Source: Conidiobolus incongruus B7586 (Eukaryota > Entomophthoromycota > Entomophthoromycetes > Entomophthorales > Conidiobolaceae). Taken from it: a stretch of 24,371 bases of DNA. A model generated the notes under the pieces. It was not told where the DNA came from, did not search any database, and saw only the letters and a program-made list of their open reading frames with translations. A program made the position numbers and the translations under genes. This document shows positions 13,195-24,320 of the stretch, piece after piece; position 1 is the stretch's first letter, and each line of letters opens with the position of its first letter. The stretch is from NCBI GenBank assembly GCA_000697335.1, contig JNEM01013602.1, forward strand, positions 1 through 24,371. Direction: 5' to 3'.

Positions 13195-13606
13195 TTTTTG
13201 CTAATAATATATTGGATATGCTGAATGAATTTAATATATGCTAAATGTATTTAAATTCTTTATATTAATTTGAATTCAATGTAATTATTATGGGAATTAT
13301 TATAAATTCTAATTTTGTGTTAAAGGTAACAACTTATGAATTCGAAATAACTCTTAGGTGCAATATTATTATAATATCAATAAATATTAAAGTAATCTAA
13401 TTTGAATTATTTACCATAAATGTTAAAATTTACCAATTCTCGAATTTTATTTATGATATCAATTTTAATAGAGTTTATATTGTTAACAAAATGAAAACTG
13501 ACCAAATAAAATAATAATAATAAATCAAAGTTATATCAATTGTTTATTTATATTCTGTATGCATAATATAATGTTTTATAATTATTTAAATGTGTTGGTT
13601 AAAATA
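13195..13606. other. AT-rich spacer: TSR3 promoter and 3' flank of the secreted-protein gene
   Basis: About 410 bases between the TSR3 start codon and the stop of the upstream small gene, both on the minus strand. It must hold the TSR3 promoter. I see no coding-like frame, RNA gene or distinctive motif above the A/T background. Confidence 0.5.
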
Positions 13607-13897
13607 TCATTCATAATAACCATTTTCAATTAATCCAGAGTTAAATAAATCTGAATATGTCGAAGGTGGAGGTGGTTGATAATTTCTGTTGGTATTCTTC
13701 GTTTGCAGGAGGACAACGTCCTGAGTGCTAGCCGACTTGTTAGCAGCTTCGGGTGTTGACAATGTCGATGGGTTATTTAATGGAGGCGCTCCTTTATTCA
13801 TCGCAAATTGGAAAGCATCTCTATTTTGGGGTAAACTCACCACGCTACTCAAACCACAAAACAAAGTAATCAAAATGACTTCAGTCTTGAATTGCAT
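13607..13897 (-). CDS. Small predicted secreted protein, unknown family
   Basis: A single-exon frame of 96 codons, stop TGA, with clearly richer base composition than its flanks, which argues that it is real. The N-terminus MQFKTEVILITLFCGLSSVVS looks like a signal peptide: short charged start, hydrophobic core, small residues before a likely cleavage near residue 21 or 22. The mature part of about 75 residues is polar, with GAPPLNNPSTLSTPEAANKS, a PPPP stretch in NYQPPPPSTYSDLF and an acidic aromatic end (ENGYYE). It has no cysteine after the signal region, so it is not a disulphide-stabilised effector. I recognise no domain. A TATAAATA box lies 68 bases upstream and a 15-bp inverted repeat about 180-210 bases upstream. 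It could also be the retained part of a larger gene, but no flanking exon is evident. Confidence 0.6.
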   Translation of the reverse strand: MQFKTEVILITLFCGLSSVVSLPQNRDAFQFAMNKGAPPLNNPSTLSTPEAANKSASTQDVVLLQTKNTNRNYQPPPPSTYSDLFNSGLIENGYYE

Positions 13898-13964
13898 CGT
13901 TATTATGTTGATAATATATTAATGAATTTTTAAACAATAATAAATAGGTGAAAGATTTGAGATA

Positions 13965-13972
13965 TATTTATA
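13965..13972 (-). promoter_or_regulatory. Candidate TATA box of the secreted-protein gene
   Basis: TATAAATA on the minus strand, 68 bases upstream of the start codon, matches the TATA consensus and sits at a reasonable distance. The A/T-rich background makes chance matches common, so the call rests mainly on its position below a G/C-richer upstream block. Confidence 0.35.
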
Positions 13973-14074
13973 CTAAAAATGAATTAAAGTTTAAATGGTA
14001 GTATTTTAGTGAATTTGAGAATTGATTGGATTGTTAAAATTTCATTAGTTAAATTGAATATGATGAAACTTGGA

Positions 14075-14108
14075 GGTGGTAATTAGTACTCAGGTACCGA
14101 TTACCATC
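14075..14108. repeat. 15-bp imperfect inverted repeat upstream of the secreted-protein gene
   Basis: The left arm GGTGGTAATTAGTAC and the right arm GTACCGATTACCATC pair at 12 of 15 positions around the 4-base centre TCAG. In an A/T-rich region this block is conspicuous for its G/C content. It lies about 180-210 bases upstream of the secreted-protein start codon, so a dimeric transcription-factor site is a reasonable guess. GTACCGATT also occurs in the upstream element of rhomboid 1. Confidence 0.5.
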
Positions 14109-14982
14109 AAAAATTTCGCTTTTCTTTAAGATTATATTGGGGTATTTTGGTGGTGGTGATGTCCACTATATTGCCAAACTATATTTGTTTTAATATGATT
14201 ATTAAAATTTATTATTTTGTAGATGATTTAATCTTTGCATATTAAAGATTCCACAGATTTTTTTTTCAAATTTAATCATGATCAGTTTAAAATTTTTTAG
14301 TTAAATTTCAAAATACTAAATAATAAAATAAATCTGTTATTATTATAAAATTTTAAAATATATATTATTTATTATTAATAATATTAACAAATACCAAGTA
14401 TTTTCAACAATGAAATAATATTCTATGGTCACATTTATGATTATATATTTGATTAAACAAAATATAGTCTGAATTTTTTGTTCAATCAAGCTGTGGGGGT
14501 AAAAATTTAATATTAAAATTAGAAATCTTGAAAAATATTCATATAATAATTCAATAAAAGGTTAATACCTTTATGAAGAAATTATTATTTATTGAAAATT
14601 ACTTATTATATATTGGTGATATAGTATATAAAGCTTTATAAATTGTAAAAAAATATTAATATGATTTAGTAAGTTTTTAGAAAATTAAAAAAAAGAATTA
14701 TTTTTTTCAAAAAGAAGTGATAATATTTTAATTTCTTTTAATATAATTTAATATTATCTCAAACTATAAAATTTTAAACATATTTGTTGTTATCATGTCT
14801 TAAAAAACTATAAATATCATAATAGTTTAAAATATATTCTTAAAAATTTTTTATTTGATAAATAACTAAATAATATAAATCTATAATATTAAATAAAAAG
14901 ATAATCAATTTTATACTATATATATAATGATATATCACTCGATATTTTACTTTCCATTAATTAATTCTTAATTCATTTGATA

Positions 14983-16087
14983 TTAATTATTCTTAGTATA
15001 TCGCGTAATAATATCTTGATATTCTTCAGAATTTCTGAAATTTGCAATTCTATAATTTAAAGGGTACCAAATATGATCAAATCCAAATTTAGCATAAAGT
15101 AATCCGAATGTAGCACCTGACAAATGTACCTATATATAAGCGTTAGTTTTGATTATTAATGATTGATAATAGTATATTTACCATATGATCAATAGCTTGC
15201 CAACCTCGAATCAAACCATACAAATCTAAAGCCATCATACCAACAAATAAATGGCTGAGATTTAAAGGGAACCAAGGTAAAAATATTATATTGGCCTGTA
15301 TGTTAGGAAGGAAAAAAGTGGTGATCCCGACCAATGAGAAAAGTACGCCACTAGCTCCAAGAGAGCGAGTCACAGGGCCGGGTTTCATAAGCCAGCCTAC
15401 TAACATATGCTTTGGAGCAGATGATAAAACTGCACTAGCGAAATAGAGACCAATGAAGTGCTCCAATCCAATGAGTTGAGCGGTAATAGCTCCAAAGCTC
15501 TTCAAAGCAACCATATTGAACGTGAAGTGAAGGAATGAAGAGTGGCTGAAAGTGCTCGTAATCATTGTATAGTATCTCTTAGAAAGGTAATTATGGGTAA
15601 AGTGCTTGGATAGAAATCTTTGAACCCCATGATTAGGAATTTGCCAAGCTAAAAAGACAGCTGTATTGACAGCAATAATACAATAAATTAATTTTTCATT
15701 TGGTGTCAATTTATAATACATGTCTCTTAAGACATTAAGCTTTCTTTGTATTTCTCCTTGGGGACTTTGAGTATCGGAGTGTCTAGACTCAATTGTACGT
15801 TGGAATAATGATTTGATATATTGAATTTCGTCCCCCAAACTAAACTTAGCCCTTAACTTCTTTTTCTCATCCAACCTGACTTGATACCACCACGCAGCAC
15901 CAACCAATGAAATCGAAGCGCTTGTTCCTATGAAAGCCAAAGCACCCCATTTAAAATTCCCTGATTTCGACTTACTCGCAAAATTTTGAATATCTGGTCT
16001 ATAATTCTGAAAATAATTTCTTTTGATGATATGATTAAAATTATTTGTTTTAATATTACGTATTATTGAAAAATTTATTCGATTCAT
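14983..16087 (-). CDS. Mitochondrial rhomboid protease, PARL/Pcp1 type, paralog 1 (2 exons)
   Basis: Intramembrane serine protease of the mitochondrial inner membrane, the family that cleaves targets such as Mgm1/OPA1 or Ccp1. Exons: 16087-15182 and 15129-14983, together 350 residues, stop TAA. The N-terminus MNRINFSIIRNIKTNNF... is basic and amphipathic, a probable mitochondrial presequence ending near RNYFQNY. A hydrophobic segment sits near 48-66 (the extra PARL helix). The rhomboid core has HFTFNM (H187, N191; oxyanion residues), SLGASGVLFSLVG with catalytic S246, and DHMVHLSGATFG with catalytic H304. IIFLPWFPL and ALDLYGLIRGW are also PARL-like. The single 52-nt intron falls between DHM and VHLSG, so the catalytic histidine is in exon 2. 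A close paralog lies 1.5 kb upstream on the same strand with the same intron. Confidence 0.92.
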
Positions 16088-17566
16088 TGAAATTATTATA
16101 TTATTATTTATATAAAAGAATTTTTTATAAATTATTTTGATGAATTGAAGTCAATTTGAAATTATTAATAAATCGGTACATCTGTTAAAATCAATTATAT
16201 TAATTTATGGGATTTGTAACCAATTTCAAATAATATTAATTTAATTCATATTATAGCCTAGTCCTAAAGTCCTGACGATTGAATTATTATTCACCAAATT
16301 AAAATTTTCTTTTAATTAAAGTTTAGGATGTATTGCAATTAAAATATATAGCCTTTATGAATTGAAATAATTGATAAATTATTTTATTTAAAGTTATTAG
16401 TACTGATATTATAGCTTATTGAATATGAATATATTATTTGACCAATTTATTCAACTTTAAATTACTATATTTGTATATTTAATTTTCAAATACATTTTAA
16501 AAAAATTTTAAGGAACATTTGATTATAAAAAATTTGAAATAATTGATTTAATTAAATACGAAATATTATTAATTATATATTAATCAGGATTTTAAGATTA
16601 TTCCATATCTGTAATTAGTGATTATAAAATTAATTATCACTTAACTTCAATATCAGAAATTAAAAATTTAAGATTTATTAAATAATTACATTTTGAATTT
16701 CAATATATAATTTTAATAGATAATATATGAATTCATATATTTTGAATATTTATTTAGGTTTAATAGGTATAAATAAATTATTGAAACCAATATGATTAAC
16801 TTAGATTATAGTATATGAACAAATAGTTTACATATTAATTTTTATTATCTTTTTTTAAATTAATTTATTAAAATTTATATCAAATAATAAGTAAATTAAA
16901 ATTTAATGAACCTACTATAAATTAATCATATTATTTATAAATTAATTTGAATAATATTTACTATTTTTGAATATAAATTGATATATAAAATAAGCAATAT
17001 GTTTTCCAAATATATATCACAACTTATAAAATTAACTAAAATATATAAAATATTCAAAAGAAATTATATACTATCTTCTATTTTAATTATCCATAATTAG
17101 ACTTTTACGAATATTTGAAAAAGAATGAAATTGGAGTGTTGATCAATATATATATTAATAGTACTATTTAATTAATAAAAACAGTGTTATTTATATTATT
17201 GATATCAATTTTAATTCAATTTAATCAATTTTTATATTTACAAATTTAAGTTTAACTATTAACTAAAACAAACTTTTATTTTTTATGCCTTTAAAAACAA
17301 TCAATATATAATATTATTCCTAATTTTTATTGTTAATCAACTTTTAATTTTCATAATATAACTCACTTTGAATATTTATATTTTAAATTTTTTTCGTTAT
17401 TATTTTAAAAAATAAAAATTTTAAATAAGTTATGACTTTAAATTAATATATAATATTTGAATATGTAATTAGAAATATAATTGTATGAATTTTTTTTAAA
17501 ATTTATTTTTGAATGTAAAATATATATAAACGCAAATTTATTTATTATATAAAATCCATATATTCT
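16088..17566. other. AT-rich region between the two rhomboid genes
   Basis: About 1.5 kb. The part next to rhomboid 1 holds its promoter, including a conserved element at 16143-16179. The remainder is nearly pure A/T with frequent stops in all frames and no RNA gene or recognisable mobile element, so nothing shows how the duplication arose. Confidence 0.5.
16143..16179 (-). promoter_or_regulatory. Upstream element shared with the second rhomboid gene (copy 1)
   Basis: On the minus strand this block reads GTACCGATTTATTA...TTTCAAATTGACTTCAATT, beginning about 56 bases upstream of the rhomboid 1 start codon. A closely similar block precedes the paralog. The pattern CCGATTTxT...TTGACTTCAATT is retained although most surrounding non-coding sequence has diverged. 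It may be a shared promoter or 5' UTR element, or simply residue of the duplication. Confidence 0.5.
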
Positions 17567-18695
17567 TTAAGCTAATTTAACGACTTGTTCATCTTGTTGA
17601 GAATACCTCAATTTTAATAATTTATAATTAAATGGTATCCAAATATAATCAAAACCATATTTAGCGTATAATAGCCCAAAAGTAGCACCTGACAAGTGTA
17701 CCTAATATTGAAGAGTTAGTAATTTAAAAAAATAAATGATTAATGAAATATAATAAAATTACCGCATGGTCGATTATTTGCCAGCCTCGAATTAAACCAA
17801 TTAAATCAACAGCTATCATACCAGCTAGTAAATGACTAATTTGTGATTGAAAAAATGGTAAAAATATAATATATCCCTCGACCTCAGGGACGAAGAAAGC
17901 TGTAATTCCCATCATTGTAAAAATAACACCACTTGCACCGATACAACGGAAAATAGTCCCTGGTTTTATGATCCAACCTAATAGAAGATGCTTTGGAGTA
18001 TAAGATAAAATTGCACTAATAAAATAGAGACCTATAAAGTGTTCCATTCCTACCGCATTAGCTATAAATGTTCCAAAGCTCTTAAGCGAAACCATATTCA
18101 ATGTGAAATGGAAGAAATCACTATGGCTAAAAGTACTTGTAATCATAGTGTAATATCTCTTTGATAAATAATTGTGAACAAAATGTTTGTTTAAGAATTT
18201 CTGAACACTACGATTTGGGATTTGCCATGCAAGAAATACAGCAGTATTAATTGAAATAATACCCAGAATTAATTTATCATACGATGTCAAGTTATCATAA
18301 AATTCTTTAAATGCAATTAGTTTACGTTCCACTATCTCTTGGGATTCTGTAAATGAAGACTCTCTTGATTCTTTTTTATTTGAGAGCCATGAGATAATGT
18401 ATTGAATCCCATTGCTCAAGCTGAAACTTGAGTGTGAATCATCATCTTTAGTTTGATCTATTAAACTCTGTCTCCGCTCCATGTTTACTTGCATCCACCA
18501 TGCTGAACCGAGCAATGCAATAGATGTGCTGGTGCCAATGAAAGCCAATGCACCCCATTTAAAACTTTCTAGTCTTGATTTGTTGACTACATTCTGAATG
18601 TTAGAGCTATAGTTTTGTATAAAATTTCTTCTGGCTATATGCTTGAATTTGTTTGCACTGATGTTACGTAGGATTGAATGATTAATACGATACAT
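17567..18695 (-). CDS. Mitochondrial rhomboid protease, PARL/Pcp1 type, paralog 2 (2 exons)
   Basis: Second copy of the inner-membrane rhomboid protease. Exons: 18695-17763 and 17701-17567, giving 355 residues, stop TAA. It shares with paralog 1 the presequence pattern (MYRINHSILRNISANKF..., RRNFIQNY), FKWGALAFIGTS, NTAVFLAWQIPN, HNYLSKRYYTMITSTFSHS and EHFIGLYF. Catalytic residues are intact: HFTLNM (H196, N200), CIGASGVIFTMMG (S255) and DHAVHLSGATFG (H313). The 61-nt intron sits at the same place and phase as in paralog 1, so duplication was at DNA level. Differences cluster in the matrix-facing linker (a net gain of a few residues around QTKDDDSH) and in the C-terminal tail. Its codons look more A/T-biased than those of paralog 1. 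Both copies appear functional, so divergence of substrate or regulation is the likely outcome (inference). Confidence 0.92.
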
Positions 18696-18788
18696 TGGAA
18701 TAATTTTGGAGATATAGATACTAAATATATTTCAAAATATTATATTGTAAATTAAGTAGGTATACTTTTATTTATATATGTAAAGATC

Positions 18789-18825
18789 AATTGAAGTCAA
18801 TTTCAAAATACTCACAAATCGGCAC
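18789..18825 (-). promoter_or_regulatory. Upstream element shared with the first rhomboid gene (copy 2)
   Basis: On the minus strand this block reads GTGCCGATTTGTGA...TTTGAAATTGACTTCAATT, beginning about 94 bases upstream of the rhomboid 2 start codon. It matches copy 1 at most positions, with TTGACTTCAATT identical. Conservation in otherwise diverged flanks suggests function, but recent common descent could also explain it. Confidence 0.5.
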
Positions 18826-20149
18826 TACCTTTACGCTCAATTGAATTTAAATTACGGAATTTTTGATCAATTTAATAACAGACTAATTTATCAAAAAAAA
18901 TTTGAAGTTTTATAATTTTTCGCTAAAAATATTCTTACTAACGAGATTTATTTTTTTAATATTCAGCGATTTTAAACGATTAAGGAGTGAAAATTGAATG
19001 GTATAACATATTAGAGTAGTGAAAATAGCTTTTATTCGGAATTTTAATAAATTTTAACCTAATTTCAAATGATTCAAAATTACACACAATAATCAATTCT
19101 AAATAGTTATAATGAACTGATTTTCATTATGGCCAAAATATTCTTATTATCTAAAGATAAATATTTAATGTATTCCAATCTATGATAATTCAATGGTTAA
19201 AAAATAATAAATTCAATATAATTACAATCGAATAAATTATATTAATTCAAATGATTATACAAATTTTGAAACCTCCATACACATTAACACTAATATTGTT
19301 ACCATTTAAAAATTAATAATAGTGTCGTAGTTTATTCAAAAATAAGTATTAGTTATAATAAATTTTAAATATAAACCATTTAATTTTTCAAAATAAATCA
19401 AAATGTTTTTAAGAATATTAATTATTATAACTATAATATATACAATTTAATAATTTTAAAATAATATTCAAAATTGTATTACAGTATTCAATTTTTATCA
19501 AATATAAAAAAGTAGCATCAAACGAATAATCATTGAAACTGAATTTAAAGCTTATTATAATGAGTAATATTATATGTGTTAGTGTATTTTGAATCTTAAT
19601 ATATTCTTTAACTGTCCAATATAATACCCTAATCCATATGATTATTCAGTAGGTATAAAACTCAATTTAACTACAATTTAAATTGTAACATTTGCTTCGT
19701 ATGATAAAATCAACTTGAAAATAATAAAATAAATTCCCTAATATCATCAATATAAATAATACTCAAAAAGATGTTTAACTTTTTGTGATTTAATATACTG
19801 AATTTTATTTAATCAACTAATTGTGCATTTTAAATCAAAAAAGTTTGATTTTATTATTCTGCTATTTGATTTATGATTTCATATAAATTTGATATTATCA
19901 ATACTAAAATAAAAATAAAATTTTAAAAATTAAAATTATGTTATATAATGTTGAAAAGAACTAATGATTATATCAAATAAAAATTTAAATATTATCATGA
20001 TTATTTTATAACTGGTTAAAAAAGAAATAATATAAATTTTAAACATTTTAATACTGATTTTTTTATTAATTCAATTGTTTATCAAATTATATCAATTGTA
20101 ATTGCATATATACGCTAAATACAATGAAAACTTATTCTCACTTGGTTTA

Positions 20150-20640
20150 TTGTTAAGGTTAACATTCCCTTTTTACAAATATTATCAAACAAAATGCTCA
20201 GTAATCACAACTCTGAAAACTTTAAGAATATTCTTAATGCAGGTAAATCAAATAATAATTGACTATGTATTTTTGAATAATATTTTAATACACTGCTAAT
20301 CAAAATACAAATACCAAATAATTAAAGCATCAATTTAGAATCAAGTATATAAAATCGCATCATCTGAGCAACTACAACACTTGGTAAGAATACAATATTT
20401 CATCACTTTAATTTCGTATATTAACAAAAAGATTGTACAATCAATGCTTTCTCAAAAAGTGACTAAGGTAGCAATAATTCAATTGTATTGTTTTCTGAAT
20501 TGGGAAAAGAGATAAAACCTATGATAAGGTGAGGAATAATTCATTTTGTAAAAATATTAGTTATAAAGAGTCGATAGAAGTATCCAATAAAAAAATAAAT
20601 TAACCAAATTTAATGATATCCTTCTGAATTTTGATTTTAA
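20150..20640 (+). pseudogene. Possible decayed coding sequence, unidentified
   Basis: One plus-strand frame across this stretch has protein-like segments such as HNSENFKNILNAGKSNNN and IVLFSELGKEIKPM, broken many times. The local base composition is richer than the flanks. No family is recognisable from what remains. It may be a relic of a mobile element or of a host gene, or a chance effect of composition. Confidence 0.22.
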
Positions 20641-22999
20641 AATGCTGTGTATTACTGATACATAATATGATTCATTGTGCTTTGTTGAACATCCAAAGAA
20701 TGAGTCTAAGAAATCACTACACTTAATTTATACTGTAATTGTATTGTTATTAATTATTAATTGTGCTCAAGACTGAGATTGATTGGTTAATAAATTATAT
20801 TTATTCAAAGGTTGAATTAGTGTATGAGTAATATTGATATATTTTATCTTACAATTAGTATCATTGATAATATTCTATAATATTTAAACTTAAAAATGTA
20901 CATTTAACATTATAAAAAAATTTTTATATACAAACTAAAATAGTTAAAAAATTTTATGAATAATATGTACAATCATAATAATTTTTTGATTATATTTGAA
21001 ATTCATTCAAATTATTAATTAAAATATATTTTGCTCACATTTGCTTCAAAATTAGATTAATTTTAAATAATCAAGATTTATCTCTAAGATTTAAGAATTG
21101 CTAACACTGCAATCTTGGTATTCAAATTGGAAAATCAGAAAATTATCACCATTATATTAAGTTAAAAACAATCTTAAAAAGCTCTAAATACTCAACTATC
21201 AAATAAAACATTAAAGCTTGGAAATGATCTAGTTTTTATATATTATATCAAAACTTGCATTTGATAAGAATGTATATTAATCAATTTTATTAAAATGATT
21301 TAAATTTTATTGATTCAAGAATATGCTAATATATTATCAAAGATAACTAATTTAATCAATTTTTTAAAAATTATATTAAGTAAACGAACTTCTTAAATAA
21401 ATGTTAATAATGTGTGATTATTGCTATATTTGAAATATCACCATTATAATTTATATCTATATCCTTTTATATAATTATTAAGTAATTAAACTTAAAATGT
21501 TATCCCTATTGTGTTGTGTATTATATATATAATTCTTAATATAATAATTTTTATAATTTTATTGAATAAATTAAGCTAGATTTTATACATATAATAATAA
21601 AAATTAATTAAAGTTTATATTATTTTAATGTTATTCTTTCTTTTTTCTCCTATTAAATAAAAAAATTCACTAGTGATAACTTATAATTCCATTGTTTCCA
21701 AATTCAGAAAACTAATATTGGCTATTATTAATATTATTATTATTAAAAATATTCAAATATGAAATTAATAAAAAATGAAAATAATTTACTTTTTTATTTT
21801 TGAAAAAAAAATATAAATTTACAGATATTTATAAGATTGTTGGAATATTGATTATATTTAATATTAATATATTTATCTTTATAATATATATTACTCTCTC
21901 ATATTTTTTTATAAATTTAATTAATTTTTAAAATCAAATAATGAAAATTAATATTAAACTATTATTTAAAGATTTATTTTTAGATATTTATATTAATATT
22001 AACTTAATAATATTAAAGATTATTACCAATTATTTACAAATATTACAATTTTTTAAATCATTTTGATACAATCAATATATTTGAATGTAATTATGATGCA
22101 ATTAATTTATATAATCAACTTTTATATATTATTTTGTTTATTAATTTAATTTGCTATTTTATATAATGTGATTTTATTATTTAATACAAAATGACAACTA
22201 AATCATATTTCTAAACAATTATACCAAATAAAGATATAATATAATATAAATTAAATTACAGCATGATTCACGTTAGCATATATAAAAGATAAAATTTAAC
22301 AATAAAAACTATAACTAATTGGGTTCAAGCTTTTTTGTATTTAAATTTAAAATGTTCAAATATTTCATAATTGTTATTGATGTTTAATTTTTCATTGTTA
22401 AAAGAAAGTAATAATTGTCAAAAATATATATTTTAAATCAATATATTTTCCCTATCAAGAATAAATCCACTATCCCTTAATTATTCGGATATTATATTTA
22501 AATTTCAAAATTAAAAAAGTATATTATAAAGAATATATTAAAACTTTGTTTAATATAATTTAAAAAATCAGTAATTAAAATTATAGTGATTTTATATTAC
22601 TAATAATAATAAATCAAAAGAATCTTTTATTATTGAATATATCAAAAATCTTTATTACTATTCATGATTCATGTATCACTACTAATAATTAAAACTGATA
22701 TTATTGATTTTTCGTAAGATATTAATAAATTCAATATATTTTTATAATTTAATTAATATTAAGTTCTTTTTGATAAATTTATAATAACTTGAATGATTTA
22801 TTACATTGTAATAATATAATTTAAAAAGCTTCAAAAATTGATTATAACTTCAAACTTTAGAAAAAAAAGGAATTTATAAAAATTTATTTATAGATTTCTA
22901 ATAGTGTATTTTTAAATATCATTAAACAATAATATTATTATCGCAGTTTTATTAATATCTTATATTTATTTTTATTATCAAATTTTATAAAACTACTAT

Positions 23000-23970
23000 T
23001 ACTATGATTATCATGCTTTATGATAAAAATATTATTTTGAAATTTATATTATTATTACCATTACCATCATTATTAAATTTTAGCAAACTATCGTTATTGC
23101 TATTTGGCCTTATATCATAGAAATAGTCAGTTTTATTATATTTAAGTCCTATAAAAACTATTTTTAATATTATATATAGTAACAATAAAACCAATAGATT
23201 TCCTATCAATATAATTTCAACTTTTGTTGTATTTCAAAATTAATCATCTCTTCCAGTTTGATAGCTAAACCAATATTATTTCTATTTTAAGCTGGCTTTG
23301 TCAGTCTATAATTGAAGGATACTCTTTGTTCTCTTTATTTTCTTTATTAGATTTTATCCAAATCCCATATCATTCATTGATTCAATTATTTAAACCTACA
23401 GTCCCGATACGTTAAAGAGCAGGATTAATAAATAATTTACTAAATCATATTTTGAGTACTTTTCTAACTACCATCTTTATTTATAAAACTTAATATAAAA
23501 CACAACACTTTAGTCAATAAGCATTATAATATTATTATAAATTTTTACACTATAATTATCATTAAAACTGATAAAATTGACACTATCATTACAAGGCTAT
23601 GGCACACTATTATATATTCCATAATTGCTTAATATTATAGTTTTATTATAACTATCTTTGATATGATATTCAAAACTTATTAGTACCAAACCTTATAACT
23701 CTACTATTTTTATTAAGCCTTAAGAAATAACTTGTAATAATATAATTAAACCTTACGATATTATAACGATTACCAATTTACATTAAAAATTATTATGGCT
23801 ATTTCTATTGAATGACTCGCTAGTACTATCATTGTCACTACCACTATTGAATATTTTATCCATATTATTAGAATTATTATTATGACTGGATATTAAGTAA
23901 AAATTATCATTATCATCAATGGCTATCATATCACTAATATACTTAATAAATGTCAACTTATCGGTTTATT
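23000..23970 (-). pseudogene. Possible decayed coding sequence, Asn/Asp/Ser-rich, unidentified
   Basis: Minus-strand open segments with protein-like composition recur through this kilobase. One of 60 codons (23783-23965) contains DMIAIDDNDNFYLISSH and a Ser/Asn/Asp-rich end. Another near the low-coordinate edge (23018-23209) has a hydrophobic stretch followed by an Asn/Asp/Gly-rich tail. A charged segment with KENKENKEYPSIID lies between. The segments are in different frames with several breaks and lack convincing splice sites, so I read this as a relic or an unrecognised intron-rich gene. No family is identifiable. Confidence 0.27.
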
Positions 23971-24320
23971 ATAACTTATATTTACCCTAACAATTATAAA
24001 AATACTCAAGTTTGGATCTGTATTTAATAGTTCAATTGTAATATAATTTGATTAATTTAAAATTGATATTACTAATAATTGCTTTGATTTTATTTAATAT
24101 AATATTTTAAATTAATATCATTTAATTTTGTAAGATTTTTTTGCATAATAAAAAATTATTATTATCAGTATTATTATATTTAATTTTTTTAAATAAAAAT
24201 TTTATTTTATATATATTCAAATTAATAATAATATCAGATCACTTATTATTTTTTTTAATTATTATATAAAATTAAAAATATTTTTTATTTAAATATCTTT
24301 ACTAAAATAATCAATAATAT

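Larger units (their letters stand above)
13898..14982. other. Upstream region of the secreted-protein gene and 3' flank of rhomboid 1
   Basis: About 1.1 kb without a gene. The part nearest the small secreted gene (13960-14180) is unusually rich in G/C for this window and carries a TATA box, an inverted repeat and a CACCACCACC-type tract (minus strand, near 14150-14160), so it looks like a regulated promoter. From about 14190 to 14980 the sequence is nearly pure A/T and I see nothing in it. Confidence 0.5.
18696..24320. other. Long extremely AT-rich region without an intact gene
   Basis: About 5.6 kb beyond the second rhomboid. The first 130 bases hold its promoter and the shared element. The remainder is nearly pure A/T with many homopolymer and ATAATA-type runs. 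Two stretches, near 20150-20640 (+) and 23000-23970 (-), have weaker A/T bias and protein-like residue use and are listed as possible relics. A 65-codon open frame at 20102-20299 (+) lies at the edge of the first and is not convincing alone. I see no RNA gene, telomere-like repeat or recognisable transposon. Confidence 0.5.

Noticed and set aside
20102-20299. 65-codon plus-strand frame as a gene
   Set aside because: It has no recognisable domain, and a neighbouring frame looks at least as protein-like. The base composition does not rise as in the real genes of the window.
23201-23460. TGA read as tryptophan, suggesting mitochondrial DNA or another genetic code in the right-hand region
   Set aside because: Some frames look more protein-like if TGA is read as Trp, but loss of G:C pairs explains the same pattern. 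TGA is a normal stop in SEC22, the PQ-loop gene and the secreted protein, and no mitochondrial gene is recognisable.
18696-24320. AT-rich tract as a replication origin or centromere
   Set aside because: Composition alone is no evidence. I see no repeat array or conserved origin motif that differs from other A/T-rich gaps in the window.
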